Source of the DNA: Bacteriovoracaceae bacterium
Lineage (GTDB): Bacteria; Bdellovibrionota; Bacteriovoracia; Bacteriovoracales; Bacteriovoracaceae
Reading direction: 5' to 3'
Assembly (NCBI GenBank): GCA_947450475.1
Contig: CANFVK010000010.1
Location: forward strand, 1-44,667
Length of the DNA stretch: 44,667 bases
The notes under the pieces were generated by a model. It saw nothing but the letters and a program-made list of their open reading frames with translations. It had not been told where the DNA came from and did no database searches. Positions within the stretch are counted from its first letter, which is position 1. Every line of letters starts with the position of its first letter. Shown piece after piece: positions 17,165-25,236 of this stretch. The position numbers were made by a program, and so were the translations under genes.

Positions 17165-18187
17165 TTAAATCATATTGGGATCCATTGCATCTCTTACTCC
17201 TTGACCAATTAAATTCAAAAGCGTCAAGACAATAAAAAGGGCCAGTGATGGATAAAGTGCCAACCACCAAGCAATGGTATAATTTTTTTGAGCTTGAGAA
17301 AGCAGCTCTCCCCAACTTGGGGTCGGAACTTGAAGACCAAAGCCTAGATAATCTAATCCCGCTAAGCCAACGATTTCCGCCGCGATAGTAAAGGGCGCGA
17401 AAGTGATAATTGGTGTAAGTGAATTTGGTAAAATATGCTTAAAAATAATACTGGTATTACTGGCGCCTAACGAGCGAGCCGCTTCCACGAATTCACGGTT
17501 TCTATTTTTTAAAAACTCTCCGCGAACGTAATAGGAAATATTAATCCATGAAAAAATACAGGAAATAAAAATCAGCATCCATAACGAAGGCGAAAAAATT
17601 GAAATCAGGATAATTAATAAAAAGAAACTTGGAACAGTGCTTAGTATTTCAACAAAGCGCTGGCCGATAAAATCAATCTTACCGCCAAAAAACCCCATGG
17701 TTCCACCAAGAATTGTTCCAATGGATAGACTGATAAACCAGACGGCAACTGCATAGGTGATACTGTATTTAAATCCATAAAGCAGTCTCGTAAGAACATC
17801 GCGGCCGCGATCGTCGGTCCCCATGTAATTAGCAGAAGTCGGTCGAGAAGGATAATTTTCAACTTTGGCATTACTTTCAAATGGATCCCATTGGATCACT
17901 GGCCAAATTGCAAAATCCTTGTCTGAAAGTTTTAGTGATCTGTAATTAACATCTAAAGAGTCCGTAATTCCAAATCGATCAGCAGTGTAATCTTTGACGA
18001 CAGGAAAGTAGTATTGTTCTTGATACTTTAAAATTAGCGGCCTGCTATTTGCCAAAAATGGAGAGATAAATGTAGCAAGTGCTAGCAAAATAAGGATGAC
18101 CGAAGAGATGATCGCAGCTTTATTATGCTTAAAAACTTTCCATCTTTTTCGACTTAATTCATTTCTAATTATTAATTTTTCAATCAT
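17165..18187 (-). CDS. Peptide ABC transporter permease, YejE/OppC-like
   Basis: 340 residues, matching YejE (341). An N-terminal membrane anchor is followed by a large periplasmic loop (DYTADRFGITDSLDVNYRS..., about residues 50-125) typical of the Yej/microcin C subgroup. Then comes GTDDRGRDVLTRLLYG and the permease core, with the coupling motif EAARSLGASNTSIIFKHILPN. It overlaps the upstream permease gene as ATGA, so it is translated together with it. Its 3' end faces btuB with only 12 bases between. No ATPase gene follows, so an ATPase encoded elsewhere must serve this importer. Confidence 0.88.
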   Translation of the reverse strand: MIEKLIIRNELSRKRWKVFKHNKAAIISSVILILLALATFISPFLANSRPLILKYQEQYYFPVVKDYTADRFGITDSLDVNYRSLKLSDKDFAIWPVIQWDPFESNAKVENYPSRPTSANYMGTDDRGRDVLTRLLYGFKYSITYAVAVWFISLSIGTILGGTMGFFGGKIDFIGQRFVEILSTVPSFFLLIILISIFSPSLWMLIFISCIFSWINISYYVRGEFLKNRNREFVEAARSLGASNTSIIFKHILPNSLTPIITFAPFTIAAEIVGLAGLDYLGFGLQVPTPSWGELLSQAQKNYTIAWWLALYPSLALFIVLTLLNLIGQGVRDAMDPNMI

Positions 18188-19224
18188 TCGAAATTTATCC
18201 TTGGATCAACGAGGATGTAAGCCATATCGCTTAAAAGATTTCCAATAAGTAAAAGTACACTTTCAATAAATAAAAGCCCCATTATGACGTTATAGTCCCT
18301 CGATAGAATGGACTTAAAACTTAAAAGACCAATTCCATCTAATTGGAAAATGCTCTCAAGGAGCAACGAGCCTGCAAAAAACACGGCAAGAAAGCCACCA
18401 ATACCAGTAACGATCGGAATAAGTGCATTTCGAAGTGCATGCTTTAAATAAACTGCTTTTTCCGAAACTCCTTTGGCACGAGCCGTTCTGATATAATCTT
18501 TTTTGATTTCATCGAGAAGAGAGTTTTTCATGAGCATGGTTAACACTGTAAATGAGCCAATCATGTAGCATATCAAAGGTAAAATAAAGTGGTGAATTCT
18601 ATCGAGAATTTTTGCCCAAAAAGAAAGGTCATAGTAATTGTCTGAATAAAGCTCTCCGATTGGAAACCAACTAAAGAAGCTTCCGCCTGCAAAATAAACA
18701 ATAAGTAAAATGGCCAGCATGAATCCAGGAATTGAGTAAAGAGCAATTAAAATAAAACTTGTTATAAAGTCAAAAGTTGAATTGTGCTTAACGGCTTTGA
18801 CTACTCCCAATGTGATACAGATGACGTAGGACAAAATTAGAGAAATAATACCAAATTGTAATGAAACGGGAAATTTGCTGGTGATTACGTTAAGCACGGG
18901 CTCTTCATAAGTAAAACTCTCTCCAAAGTCCAGCCTTGAAATATTTTTCAGCCAAATCCAATAACGAACATGAATTGGTTTATCAAATCCGTATTGCTTC
19001 TTGAGTGCCATTATAACTTCTTCAGAAACCCCACTACTTTTATTGGCACCACTGGCATTACCAGCGGCACTTGACTCTTTTCCCATTCCACCAAATTTCA
19101 TTTGTTGAATTTTTTGTTCAATAGGACTGCCTGGTGCAAGATTGATAATGATAAATGTTACCAAAGTGACCCCGATCAAAGTCGGGATCATAATAAGTAG
19201 TCTTCTTAAAATATAAGTAAACAA
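18184..19224 (-). CDS. Peptide ABC transporter permease, YejB/OppB-like
   Basis: 346 residues. It begins with the family signature YILRRLLIMIPTLIGV and APGSPIEQKI, then an inserted region rich in Gly, Ser and Lys (about residues 43-70) characteristic of YejB. Next comes the membrane core with the coupling motif RTARAKGVSEKAVYLKHALRNALIP. The start is TTG at 19224, chosen because AGGAG sits six bases upstream and no ATG is better placed. It lies 14 bases downstream of the binding protein gene. With the OppC-like partner it would form the inner-membrane channel for oligopeptide uptake. Confidence 0.88.
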   Translation of the reverse strand: MFTYILRRLLIMIPTLIGVTLVTFIIINLAPGSPIEQKIQQMKFGGMGKESSAAGNASGANKSSGVSEEVIMALKKQYGFDKPIHVRYWIWLKNISRLDFGESFTYEEPVLNVITSKFPVSLQFGIISLILSYVICITLGVVKAVKHNSTFDFITSFILIALYSIPGFMLAILLIVYFAGGSFFSWFPIGELYSDNYYDLSFWAKILDRIHHFILPLICYMIGSFTVLTMLMKNSLLDEIKKDYIRTARAKGVSEKAVYLKHALRNALIPIVTGIGGFLAVFFAGSLLLESIFQLDGIGLLSFKSILSRDYNVIMGLLFIESVLLLIGNLLSDMAYILVDPRINFE

Positions 19225-19238
19225 TGCTAGCTCCTAGA

Positions 19239-20864
19239 TTACTTTTTTATCCACCAATAATCTGAACCAACACCATAAACATAAGTGTCTTTTTCTTTTG
19301 CAACTCTGCTGGTGTGAGCATAATAGCTATATTTTCCATTAAACAAGAAAATATATGGCACATCTTCCGAAATGGTCTTATAGACTTCTCGTAATTTTTT
19401 AACTCTAACCTGTTTATCCATTATCACTCGAGCTTCATCAATGAGTTTATCGACCTTCGGGTTGTTGTAGCTCACGAAGTTTGAACCAGCATTGGCGATT
19501 GAGCTTGAATGCCAGATTTGTTTTGGATCCCATTCTAGATCTCCTCCGCCCCAAGAAAGTCGAACAGCTTCAAACTTTCTTTCATCAAGTAGTTTTATAA
19601 ACGAGTTCCACTCAACAACCTTAACGTTGACATCAACTCCTGCTTGTTTGGCATCTTCTTTGAAAATTGTAAGGTATTTTACGAATTCAGCATCTGGCTC
19701 AAGGATTGTAAAGCTTAGTGCCAATTTTTTACCACCAACCATTTTAGATAGAAATTTATCACCAGCTTCAACCTTCCAGCCATCTTCCTTTAGAAGCTTT
19801 AAGGCGAGCTTTGGATCATATTCAAATGGCTTAACACTTGGATCAGCATATTCACTTTGCTGATAGAGGGGGCCGGTGGCAGGCATTGATAGATCGTAAA
19901 GAAACTTTTTAATCATCTCTCTTCTATTGAAAAGATGAACCATGGCTTCTCTGGTTTTTTTAGAAGCAAAAATTGGATTAGTTAAATTAAAACCTACAAA
20001 TGCATATCCGCGAACGCCCTTATTTTGAGTCTTAATTTTTAAAACTTCTTTGCCCCATTTCGGTCCAGAAGTTTTCTTCATATAGTCTTCAGCTCCAAGA
20101 TCAATTTGATCTATGTCACCTTTTTCAATTCGCTGGATAGCGATAGTCGTTTCTTGAATAAATCTCATAGAAATTGTTTGATAGTTATAAATCCCTTTTT
20201 TAGTTGGATCCTTGCGTCCCCACCAATCAGGATTTGCTTTTAGGGTTATTCCCTTGGCACGATCAAAATCTTGCAGACTGTATGGACCAGTTCCAACCAG
20301 AGTTTTATTTAAGATTTTTTCTTGTTCCTTACTCGGATTCTTATAAAGATGAGAAGGCACTACGGTCAGAGTTGCCACGACTGAAAAGTTATCAAAGTAG
20401 GGCTTTCCAATCGTAAATTTAATTTTATTTGGCGCCACTATTTCAGCTGACTTAATGTTCTCGTAGTATGGCTTCTTGTCAGCTGTTTTATATTTATTGG
20501 TAGGATCCATAATGGCATCAAAGCTGAATTTTACATCTTCAATTGTTAATGGTTTTCCATCTTGCCATTTCACGCCATCGCGAAGTGTGAATTCAAAAGT
20601 TTTTCCATCTTTTGAAATTTTCCACTCAGTGGCCAAAGCAGGCTCCCATTCTCTGGTGTCAATATTTCTAGTTAATAAAGACTCTAATACCATCGATTGA
20701 ACTTGAGACGCATTGTAGTCAGTTGAAGAAAGTGCGTTTAATGTCGTAGGCGCTGTCCCTAGATTCATTTTAAAATCGCCACCAAAAGGAGCATTAGGAT
20801 TACCTGTGGCGAAAGCTCCATGAGAAGCAAATAAAATAGCCAAAACCATTGCATAAAATTTCAT
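19239..20864 (-). CDS. Periplasmic peptide-binding protein, SBP family 5 (YejA-like)
   Basis: 541 residues with a signal peptide (cleavage near residue 20, AFA) and an AAGGTGG ribosome site. Family 5 features: TLNALSSTDYNASQVQSMVLESLL, EPALATEWKISKDGKTFEFTLRDGVKWQDGKPLT (the family's characteristic segment, quoted across 19589-20640 in part), VGTGPYSLQDFDRAKGI and FNRREMI. First gene of a three-gene importer operon with both permeases. For a predatory or proteolytic lifestyle, uptake of peptides is an obvious use, but the ligand is not defined. The subgroup is called YejA-like because the permeases are Yej-type. Confidence 0.88.
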   Translation of the reverse strand: MKFYAMVLAILFASHGAFATGNPNAPFGGDFKMNLGTAPTTLNALSSTDYNASQVQSMVLESLLTRNIDTREWEPALATEWKISKDGKTFEFTLRDGVKWQDGKPLTIEDVKFSFDAIMDPTNKYKTADKKPYYENIKSAEIVAPNKIKFTIGKPYFDNFSVVATLTVVPSHLYKNPSKEQEKILNKTLVGTGPYSLQDFDRAKGITLKANPDWWGRKDPTKKGIYNYQTISMRFIQETTIAIQRIEKGDIDQIDLGAEDYMKKTSGPKWGKEVLKIKTQNKGVRGYAFVGFNLTNPIFASKKTREAMVHLFNRREMIKKFLYDLSMPATGPLYQQSEYADPSVKPFEYDPKLALKLLKEDGWKVEAGDKFLSKMVGGKKLALSFTILEPDAEFVKYLTIFKEDAKQAGVDVNVKVVEWNSFIKLLDERKFEAVRLSWGGGDLEWDPKQIWHSSSIANAGSNFVSYNNPKVDKLIDEARVIMDKQVRVKKLREVYKTISEDVPYIFLFNGKYSYYAHTSRVAKEKDTYVYGVGSDYWWIKK

Positions 20865-20921
20865 AACGTTCCACCTTTTAAATTATGGCGTAAGTCTAGA
20901 ATAGTTACGGCGCGAGTTCAA

Positions 20922-21608
20922 TTATTTTTTGAAGTAGAGGTTTGAATCCAGAGACCATCGGTCAAGTGTAAGATTTTCATCTTTGATCTTATAGAGTTCT
21001 AATTTCTTGTCAATTTCATCCCGTCGTCGTTCTAAATCTTTGTAGTTTCTAAATGCAAAAGTTTTATCTTCTTCGAGTGCGTGAAGTTCTTTTTGCCACT
21101 CCTGCTCAAGCTTGTCCATCAACGTTTGATATCGTGCATTGAGGGTATTGGCTTTTTCTTTAAAGGTAGACATTTCTTTATTTTTTAGATCAATTTGACC
21201 AGTTATCGCCATGCGCTTTTTAATGAGTATACTCAACACCTCGCGTCCCATTTTTACGTTATTAACCAAGTCCTGGCTAAAAAACTTAAAATAAGACCCA
21301 GTGGTGACATATAAATCTCGCTCACAATGAAAAAAATCAGAAACCTTTAAAAGCACATAATCTGAACTTCTTCCCAAGATGTATCCTTTACATTTTTTGG
21401 AACTATTCTTTTCATCCCAGAACTCAATTTGATCTTTAGGATTTAAATACTTAATGTTATCAAAATCTACTTTGATTCTGAGGACTGAAATGTCTTTGTT
21501 GATACGGGAAATGCGCCCTGAAAAATAGCCTTCTTCAGATAATTGGGCCCTACTTTCGCTAAAAGAAGTAAAAACAATAACAAAAATTAAAACCAAAAAT
21601 AAACGCAT
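20922..21608 (-). CDS. Exported coiled-coil protein, unknown
   Basis: 228 residues with a signal peptide (about residues 1-21, ending SRA). A small beta-rich domain follows (about 25-110), with KGYILGRSSDYVLLKV resembling an SH3-like or OB-like barrel. Then comes a strongly helical, charged segment (about 125-215, heptads with LNARYQTLMDKLEQEW and KDLERRRDEIDKKLELY) that should form a coiled coil. No family recognised. It has two cysteines (KKCKGY and FHCERD), which could pair in the periplasm. No Shine-Dalgarno is obvious. It is separate from the Yej-like operon by 57 bases. Confidence 0.7.
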   Translation of the reverse strand: MRLFLVLIFVIVFTSFSESRAQLSEEGYFSGRISRINKDISVLRIKVDFDNIKYLNPKDQIEFWDEKNSSKKCKGYILGRSSDYVLLKVSDFFHCERDLYVTTGSYFKFFSQDLVNNVKMGREVLSILIKKRMAITGQIDLKNKEMSTFKEKANTLNARYQTLMDKLEQEWQKELHALEEDKTFAFRNYKDLERRRDEIDKKLELYKIKDENLTLDRWSLDSNLYFKK

Positions 21609-21674
21609 AAGTTTATTATCGCCGCTCTCTAAAATTCGTCTAGCAGGAAGATGATACCTGAGTAAACCTAGCTA

Positions 21675-22181
21675 CTATTTCATTTTTAATAAAAAATAAT
21701 TTTCGTCAGATTCTGACTGATAAATCATCACTTCACAATTTTGACAGGTGTTCATGACATGCTTGATTGATTGTTTGTCTTTTAAAACAATCAGACTACC
21801 TTTAGTTTTTAGCTTTTTTATTATTTCAAGATCCCTGACTAGATTGTCGCTTAAAACGATATTGACCTTAGGATCTAAAACCTTAGACTCAATGGCCCCT
21901 TTGGAGGTCAGTAAAGAGCGGAGACTTGGATCAATCGAATTTTGAGTGCTAAAAAATAGATTCTCTGCTTTGCCTTGAGGAATATTTTTAACAACTTCAG
22001 CAAAAAACAAACCCAAGGTATCCTTTGCCGCGCCAGACTCTCCAATCTTTGAAGCATGAGAACTTTTAATCCCCGATAGAACCTCATATCTTCCTGCGGG
22101 GATAGCTTTTCTAGTCTGCGACAAGGCAAACGGAATTGAAAGAACCATCAGTAGTATTGTAATATTAGTTTTTTGATTCAT
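21675..22181 (-). CDS. Exported protein, unknown
   Basis: 168 residues from the ATG at 22181; an in-frame GTG at 22190 is an alternative. The first 22 residues are a signal peptide ending ALSQ. The mature part is mixed alpha/beta with a CQNC pair near the C-terminus (MNTCQNCEVMIY), which could be a disulfide or redox-type CxxC. No domain recognised. Its start overlaps the end of the upstream gene, so it is the last of three tightly coupled genes of unknown function (22590-23063, 22165-22593, 21675-22181). Confidence 0.7.
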   Translation of the reverse strand: MNQKTNITILLMVLSIPFALSQTRKAIPAGRYEVLSGIKSSHASKIGESGAAKDTLGLFFAEVVKNIPQGKAENLFFSTQNSIDPSLRSLLTSKGAIESKVLDPKVNIVLSDNLVRDLEIIKKLKTKGSLIVLKDKQSIKHVMNTCQNCEVMIYQSESDENYFLLKMK

Positions 22182-22593
22182 TGTTTTCACTTTCTATTGC
22201 TAATTGTTCTGAAGCCAAACCCATTTCGACATCAATAAACAAATTCAGAGTTTCGTATAGTTTTTCAAGTTCCCTAATATGTGCATAAATTTTATCTTCA
22301 ACTTTATTTGGCATATCTTGAGTATGATTTACATACCAGCGCATTTGATCAACTTTAGTATAAAATTGATCCAATCCTGCGATAACCTCGGGCCCACAAT
22401 GTAACAATTCTTCTAACCTAGTTTCATCATATCGGTTTTTAAAGACTGCTGGAAAGTGATCTCGTGTGCGCTTTAAGGAAAACTCATACATATATTCAGG
22501 AGCACGATATTTTATGCGTTCAAAAAGTCTTTGGGCATCGAGCTTTAATAGCATGAGCATTCTTTGTGAATTTTCAGAGACTTTTACTTTCAT
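22165..22593 (-). CDS. Hypothetical helical cytoplasmic protein
   Basis: 142 residues from the ATG at 22593, which overlaps the upstream stop as ATGA; an in-frame TTG farther upstream lies inside the previous gene and is less likely. The protein is almost entirely helical and charged, without signal peptide or membrane segment, and ends in an acidic tail (ESENNESKN). No domain is recognised. Translational coupling with both neighbours suggests that it works with the exported protein downstream and the small protein upstream. Confidence 0.7.
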   Translation of the reverse strand: MKVKVSENSQRMLMLLKLDAQRLFERIKYRAPEYMYEFSLKRTRDHFPAVFKNRYDETRLEELLHCGPEVIAGLDQFYTKVDQMRWYVNHTQDMPNKVEDKIYAHIRELEKLYETLNLFIDVEMGLASEQLAIESENNESKN

Positions 22594-23063
22594 ACATTTA
22601 ACCCGATGGTCGGAAGCTTTGCCCTTCTTCCCCCTGGCCAAAGCTCTGCTTGAATACTCTTATCCTTAAAATAATCATTGGCAACTGCTATTGCCAAATC
22701 TTTTAAACTCAAAGGCAATCGATAGAATCGATAAACATTTTTATTTTGAAATCTCTCTACGTCTTCGGATGGGGAAAAAGAACTTAAATCATGGACAATC
22801 ATTTTCCCTGTGATCATTGAACTAAACAGAAAGTTTTTTTTTGCCTGTCTTATCAATTGAGCTGAACTAAAATCATTTTGCAAAACGATGAGATGATGCC
22901 TTTTCAATCTATCGAGCATTGTTAATTCTTCTTGTGTAATTGGCAACAAATTAATACTTAGAATATTAAAGAGCTCGGCTAAAAAATAAAAAGATTCACT
23001 CAACTCTTTTTTAGTTTTCAAAAAGAAAATATAATTTACGGATTTATCTTTTTCATCATTCAT
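22590..23063 (-). CDS. Hypothetical protein with receiver-like fold
   Basis: 157 residues from the ATG at 23063 (an in-frame TTG lies 18 bases upstream). The pattern of alternating strands and helices (NYIFFLKT, LLPITQEEL, HHLIVLQND, KMIVHDLSSF, NVYRFYRLPLSLKDLAIAV) recalls a response-regulator-like alpha/beta fold with a KxxxxPLS-like end. The acidic phosphorylation pocket is not evident, so it would be a degenerate receiver at best. It is first in the three-gene coupled unit. The fold reading is a guess. Confidence 0.65.
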   Translation of the reverse strand: MNDEKDKSVNYIFFLKTKKELSESFYFLAELFNILSINLLPITQEELTMLDRLKRHHLIVLQNDFSSAQLIRQAKKNFLFSSMITGKMIVHDLSSFSPSEDVERFQNKNVYRFYRLPLSLKDLAIAVANDYFKDKSIQAELWPGGRRAKLPTIGLNV

Positions 23064-23102
23064 TTTCCTTATATCGGACAATCATAATAAAAAATTACAG
23101 TC

Positions 23103-23906
23103 TTAATATCTGACAAAAACCTTTTTTCTTTGCCCTTGATTGAGTAAATACATGACAACCACACCAATTAACATTGAGCCCATAAATTGACCTGCTCCAT
23201 TGCTTGGAGGTTGACCTTTTCCAACTTCCTCTACCGTTCCACAGGCCGCAAGAACAGAGTTTTTTGAACTTTGAGATTGGGAAAATGGAGAGACAAAACC
23301 TACTGATTGCCTTCTAGTTGTTTCATCAACTAAAGCCATTATTCCATCAATATCATCTGGCTGAAGTGAAGATATTTCCGAAATACTTGGGGCCATGATT
23401 GCAGAGACACTGCTGTGATCAAGGCCCAAGGTATGCCCAATTTCGTGGAGAATGGTCTTTTTCAATGTCCCTCCCCAATTTGAGCGCAAATAACTTAAAT
23501 TCCCATTTAACAAAATGAGCGTTTGTTGAAAAAAAGTTCCAGCATTGTACCTAATGGTGATTGCCAAAGTACGTGACGGATCATACCCCGTCTCCTCTCC
23601 AAAATGATCAGACCATCGAATATAATTGCCTGAAAAATTAGTCGTATTTTTCACTTGAGAAAATTCCCACAAATCACTTCCTGAAGCATTCTCCCATTCA
23701 AGAACTGATTCGTTAGTAAGTTGCTCTAGTAAGCCCGCATCTGCAGGATCCGTTACAAACTTTTCCATTTTAACCGGAAGCGATTGCCAATAAAATCCTT
23801 TGTTAAAATCATCTGTAAAAGAATAGGCTTGAGCATTTCGAGAAAAGAAAATGGCCATAAGAAAGATTTTGAATGAACTTATGGCCAATTTTTTTGCGTG
23901 TTTCAT
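23103..23906 (-). CDS. Exported matrixin-type zinc metalloprotease with C-terminal anchor
   Basis: 267 residues. Signal peptide 1-27 (ends NAQA). The metzincin zinc motif HEIGHTLGLDH spans residues 154-164 (His154, Glu155, His158, His164) and the Met-turn methionine is Met171 (AIMAPSI), as in matrixins (M10). There is no recognisable cysteine-switch propeptide. After the catalytic domain, a Ser-rich linker leads to AACGTVEEVG, a hydrophobic segment (about 242-257) and a basic end QRKKVFVRY. This looks like a membrane or surface-sorting tail of the CTERM type: small-residue motif, membrane span, basic cluster. Likely a membrane- or surface-anchored protease acting outside the inner membrane. 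It is upstream of the three-gene unknown unit, 39 bases away. Confidence 0.88.
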   Translation of the reverse strand: MKHAKKLAISSFKIFLMAIFFSRNAQAYSFTDDFNKGFYWQSLPVKMEKFVTDPADAGLLEQLTNESVLEWENASGSDLWEFSQVKNTTNFSGNYIRWSDHFGEETGYDPSRTLAITIRYNAGTFFQQTLILLNGNLSYLRSNWGGTLKKTILHEIGHTLGLDHSSVSAIMAPSISEISSLQPDDIDGIMALVDETTRRQSVGFVSPFSQSQSSKNSVLAACGTVEEVGKGQPPSNGAGQFMGSMLIGVVVMYLLNQGQRKKVFVRY

Positions 23907-23981
23907 TTTTTACTTCCTTGTAAAAAATTTTAACTTAGTCACAGAACCGATCCATCCATGGAAAGGCTTTTGAAATGATAT

Positions 23982-24323
23982 TTAATTTTTTGAAAAAAGG
24001 GTTGCTGAGCAAAGCCAGTTCTCACGGAATTCTACTGTATAAATTTCTCCACTTTTAAATTTGGTTGGCCCATCTTTAACAATCTGAATCTTTTTTGATG
24101 AAAGCTGATCTCCTCTTAAGGTTTGGATGATCTGAAAATCAACTTCAACTTTAGGAAAAGTACTACTTTGAACTTCTTCAATATTTGAGACAGTCGCAAT
24201 AAATTTTTGGGGACATGAGGTGCCGATTTGGCTGACTCCAAAAGCCGATGCTGAACTAAACACAACTATCGCAAAAAGGTAAACCCTAAGAGGGACTAAT
24301 CCTAGTCTTTTGTTTTGCTTCAT
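23982..24323 (-). CDS. Small exported protein, duplicated family (copy 1)
   Basis: 113 residues from the ATG at 24323, with GAGGAG seven bases upstream; a TTG 15 bases earlier lies at the ribosome site and is rejected. Signal peptide about 1-29, then a compact beta-rich domain with FIATVSNIEEVQ, FPKVEVDFQI, KIQIVKDGPTKFKSGEIYTV and a terminal NWLCS. The domain aligns well with the protein at 24648-24971 (same order of motifs, same WLC end), so they are paralogues. Two cysteines (TSCPQ and WLCS) may form a disulfide. This style of domain (growth over a NIEEV.. strand, then a W-C end) resembles small tissue-inhibitor-like or OB-fold proteins, but I would not assign a function. Confidence 0.7.
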   Translation of the reverse strand: MKQNKRLGLVPLRVYLFAIVVFSSASAFGVSQIGTSCPQKFIATVSNIEEVQSSTFPKVEVDFQIIQTLRGDQLSSKKIQIVKDGPTKFKSGEIYTVEFRENWLCSATLFSKN

Positions 24324-24480
24324 CCTAAAGCTCCTCAATTTGTTAAAGATCTTCCTTGAAAGATATCGAAAATCAATCCTTGATTTCCTATTTTTCTATA
24401 TTGCAGTTTGCATGCCATATTCACCAAAACCATAAGTTGCTATTGTCCTGTTCTCACGGTGACGAAAGGACACTTCTTCG

Positions 24481-24651
24481 GTGTCAAAAGAAAATTTAAG
24501 AATTCAAACTTTTGACCCTGATAAAGTTAGTCAGTCTTTTGCTCAGGCAAATGTCACACATTGTAAGGAAACAGGTAAGCAAATAGCTAAAAAGCAAAAG
24601 GGAGCCAAAGCTCCCCATTGTTTTGTAGAAAACTTATTGGTGAAATTTTAA
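24481..24651 (+). CDS. Candidate small protein (56 residues)
   Basis: GTG-initiated frame preceded by AAGGA ten bases upstream. The composition is protein-like (charged N-terminal half, lysine-rich middle, hydrophobic end) with two HC dipeptides, THCKE and PHCFV, 17 residues apart. The stop overlaps the 3' end of the convergent gene by four bases. The frame is interrupted by a stop just upstream of the GTG, so this is the only start. A chance open frame of this length is possible in 300 bases, and the hairpin at 24600-24615 lies inside it, so confidence is low. Confidence 0.3.
   Translation: MSKENLRIQTFDPDKVSQSFAQANVTHCKETGKQIAKKQKGAKAPHCFVENLLVKF
24600..24615 (-). terminator. Rho-independent terminator of the copy-2 small exported protein gene
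   Basis: GGGAGC-CAAA-GCTCCC hairpin. On the minus strand it reads GGGAGC-TTTG-GCTCCC followed by TTTTGCTTTTTAGC, a usable T-tract, about 33 bases beyond the stop of the gene ending at 24648. No T-tract follows on the plus strand except a short GTTTTG. Confidence 0.65.
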
Positions 24652-24971
24652 CTTTTAGAATAGGTGCAGAGCCAATCTTTGTGAGTTTTTACGATATAAG
24701 TTTTCCCAACCAATAATTTAATAGCGCCACTTTGAACAACTTTAACAATCCGTTTTTCTAAATTTTTACTTCCGACTTCTGAAGGATTTATTTCGAAACT
24801 TACTATTAATTGTGGAAAAAGACCTAGCTGGACTTTCTTGACGTCTTTTACCTTTCCGATAAAGACTTCAGGTGTGCTAACAAAAAAATAGTTGAGGATG
24901 AGATAGTGGAGTAAAACAGTTAAAACTAAAATAGAAAATCTTTTTGTGCTTAACTCATCCGTACGCTTCAT
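24648..24971 (-). CDS. Small exported or membrane-anchored protein, duplicated family (copy 2)
   Basis: 107 residues. The start has AGGAG nine bases upstream. An N-terminal hydrophobic segment (about 12-32) is a signal or anchor without clear cleavage site. The following domain matches copy 1 (23982-24323): FIGKVKDVKKVQ, FPQLIVSFEI, RIVKVVQSGAIKLLVGKTYIV, DWLCT. The leaders also match (AGGAGCTTTA and a GGATGAAGC start), so the duplication included the ribosome site. The cysteine near the signal in copy 1 is missing here, leaving one cysteine. Function unknown. Confidence 0.7.
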   Translation of the reverse strand: MKRTDELSTKRFSILVLTVLLHYLILNYFFVSTPEVFIGKVKDVKKVQLGLFPQLIVSFEINPSEVGSKNLEKRIVKVVQSGAIKLLVGKTYIVKTHKDWLCTYSKS

Positions 24972-25075
24972 CCAATAAAGCTCCTGTGAATTGTTGATGA
25001 ATAATCTAGAGCTAAATATTTAACTCTCTTTTATTTTTCCTGCATGAGTCATACCAATATGGAGCAAGGTGCTAA

Positions 25076-25228
25076 ATGGCTAATGACTGGAGCAAACTTG
25101 AAGTTAATAACAAAAATTATATGTTGAATGATGTCAAAATTTTGAGGTTATTCAAATTTTTGACAAAAATTGTTAACCCACTCATTTTCGCATTTTTTAT
25201 TTTTATAAAATTCGAAAAACCTGTTTAA
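25076..25228 (+). CDS. Candidate small membrane protein (50 residues)
   Basis: ATG with AAGG seven bases upstream (GGAGCAAGGTGCTAAATG). The first half is polar (MANDWSKLEVNNKNY); the second half is hydrophobic with basic residues (LTKIVNPLIFAFFIFIKFEK), consistent with a single membrane segment. It ends eight bases before the type III polyketide synthase start, which lacks its own ribosome site, so it may couple translation to that gene. A short AT-rich frame can arise by chance. The good ribosome site and position are the reasons for listing it. Confidence 0.4.
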   Translation: MANDWSKLEVNNKNYMLNDVKILRLFKFLTKIVNPLIFAFFIFIKFEKPV

Positions 25229-25236
25229 ATAGATAA

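Noticed and set aside
24370..24386. Hairpin AAATCAA-TCC-TTGATTT upstream of the copy-1 small exported gene
   Set aside because: AT-rich 7-bp stem, no clear T-tract and no gene ending beside it; could be chance.
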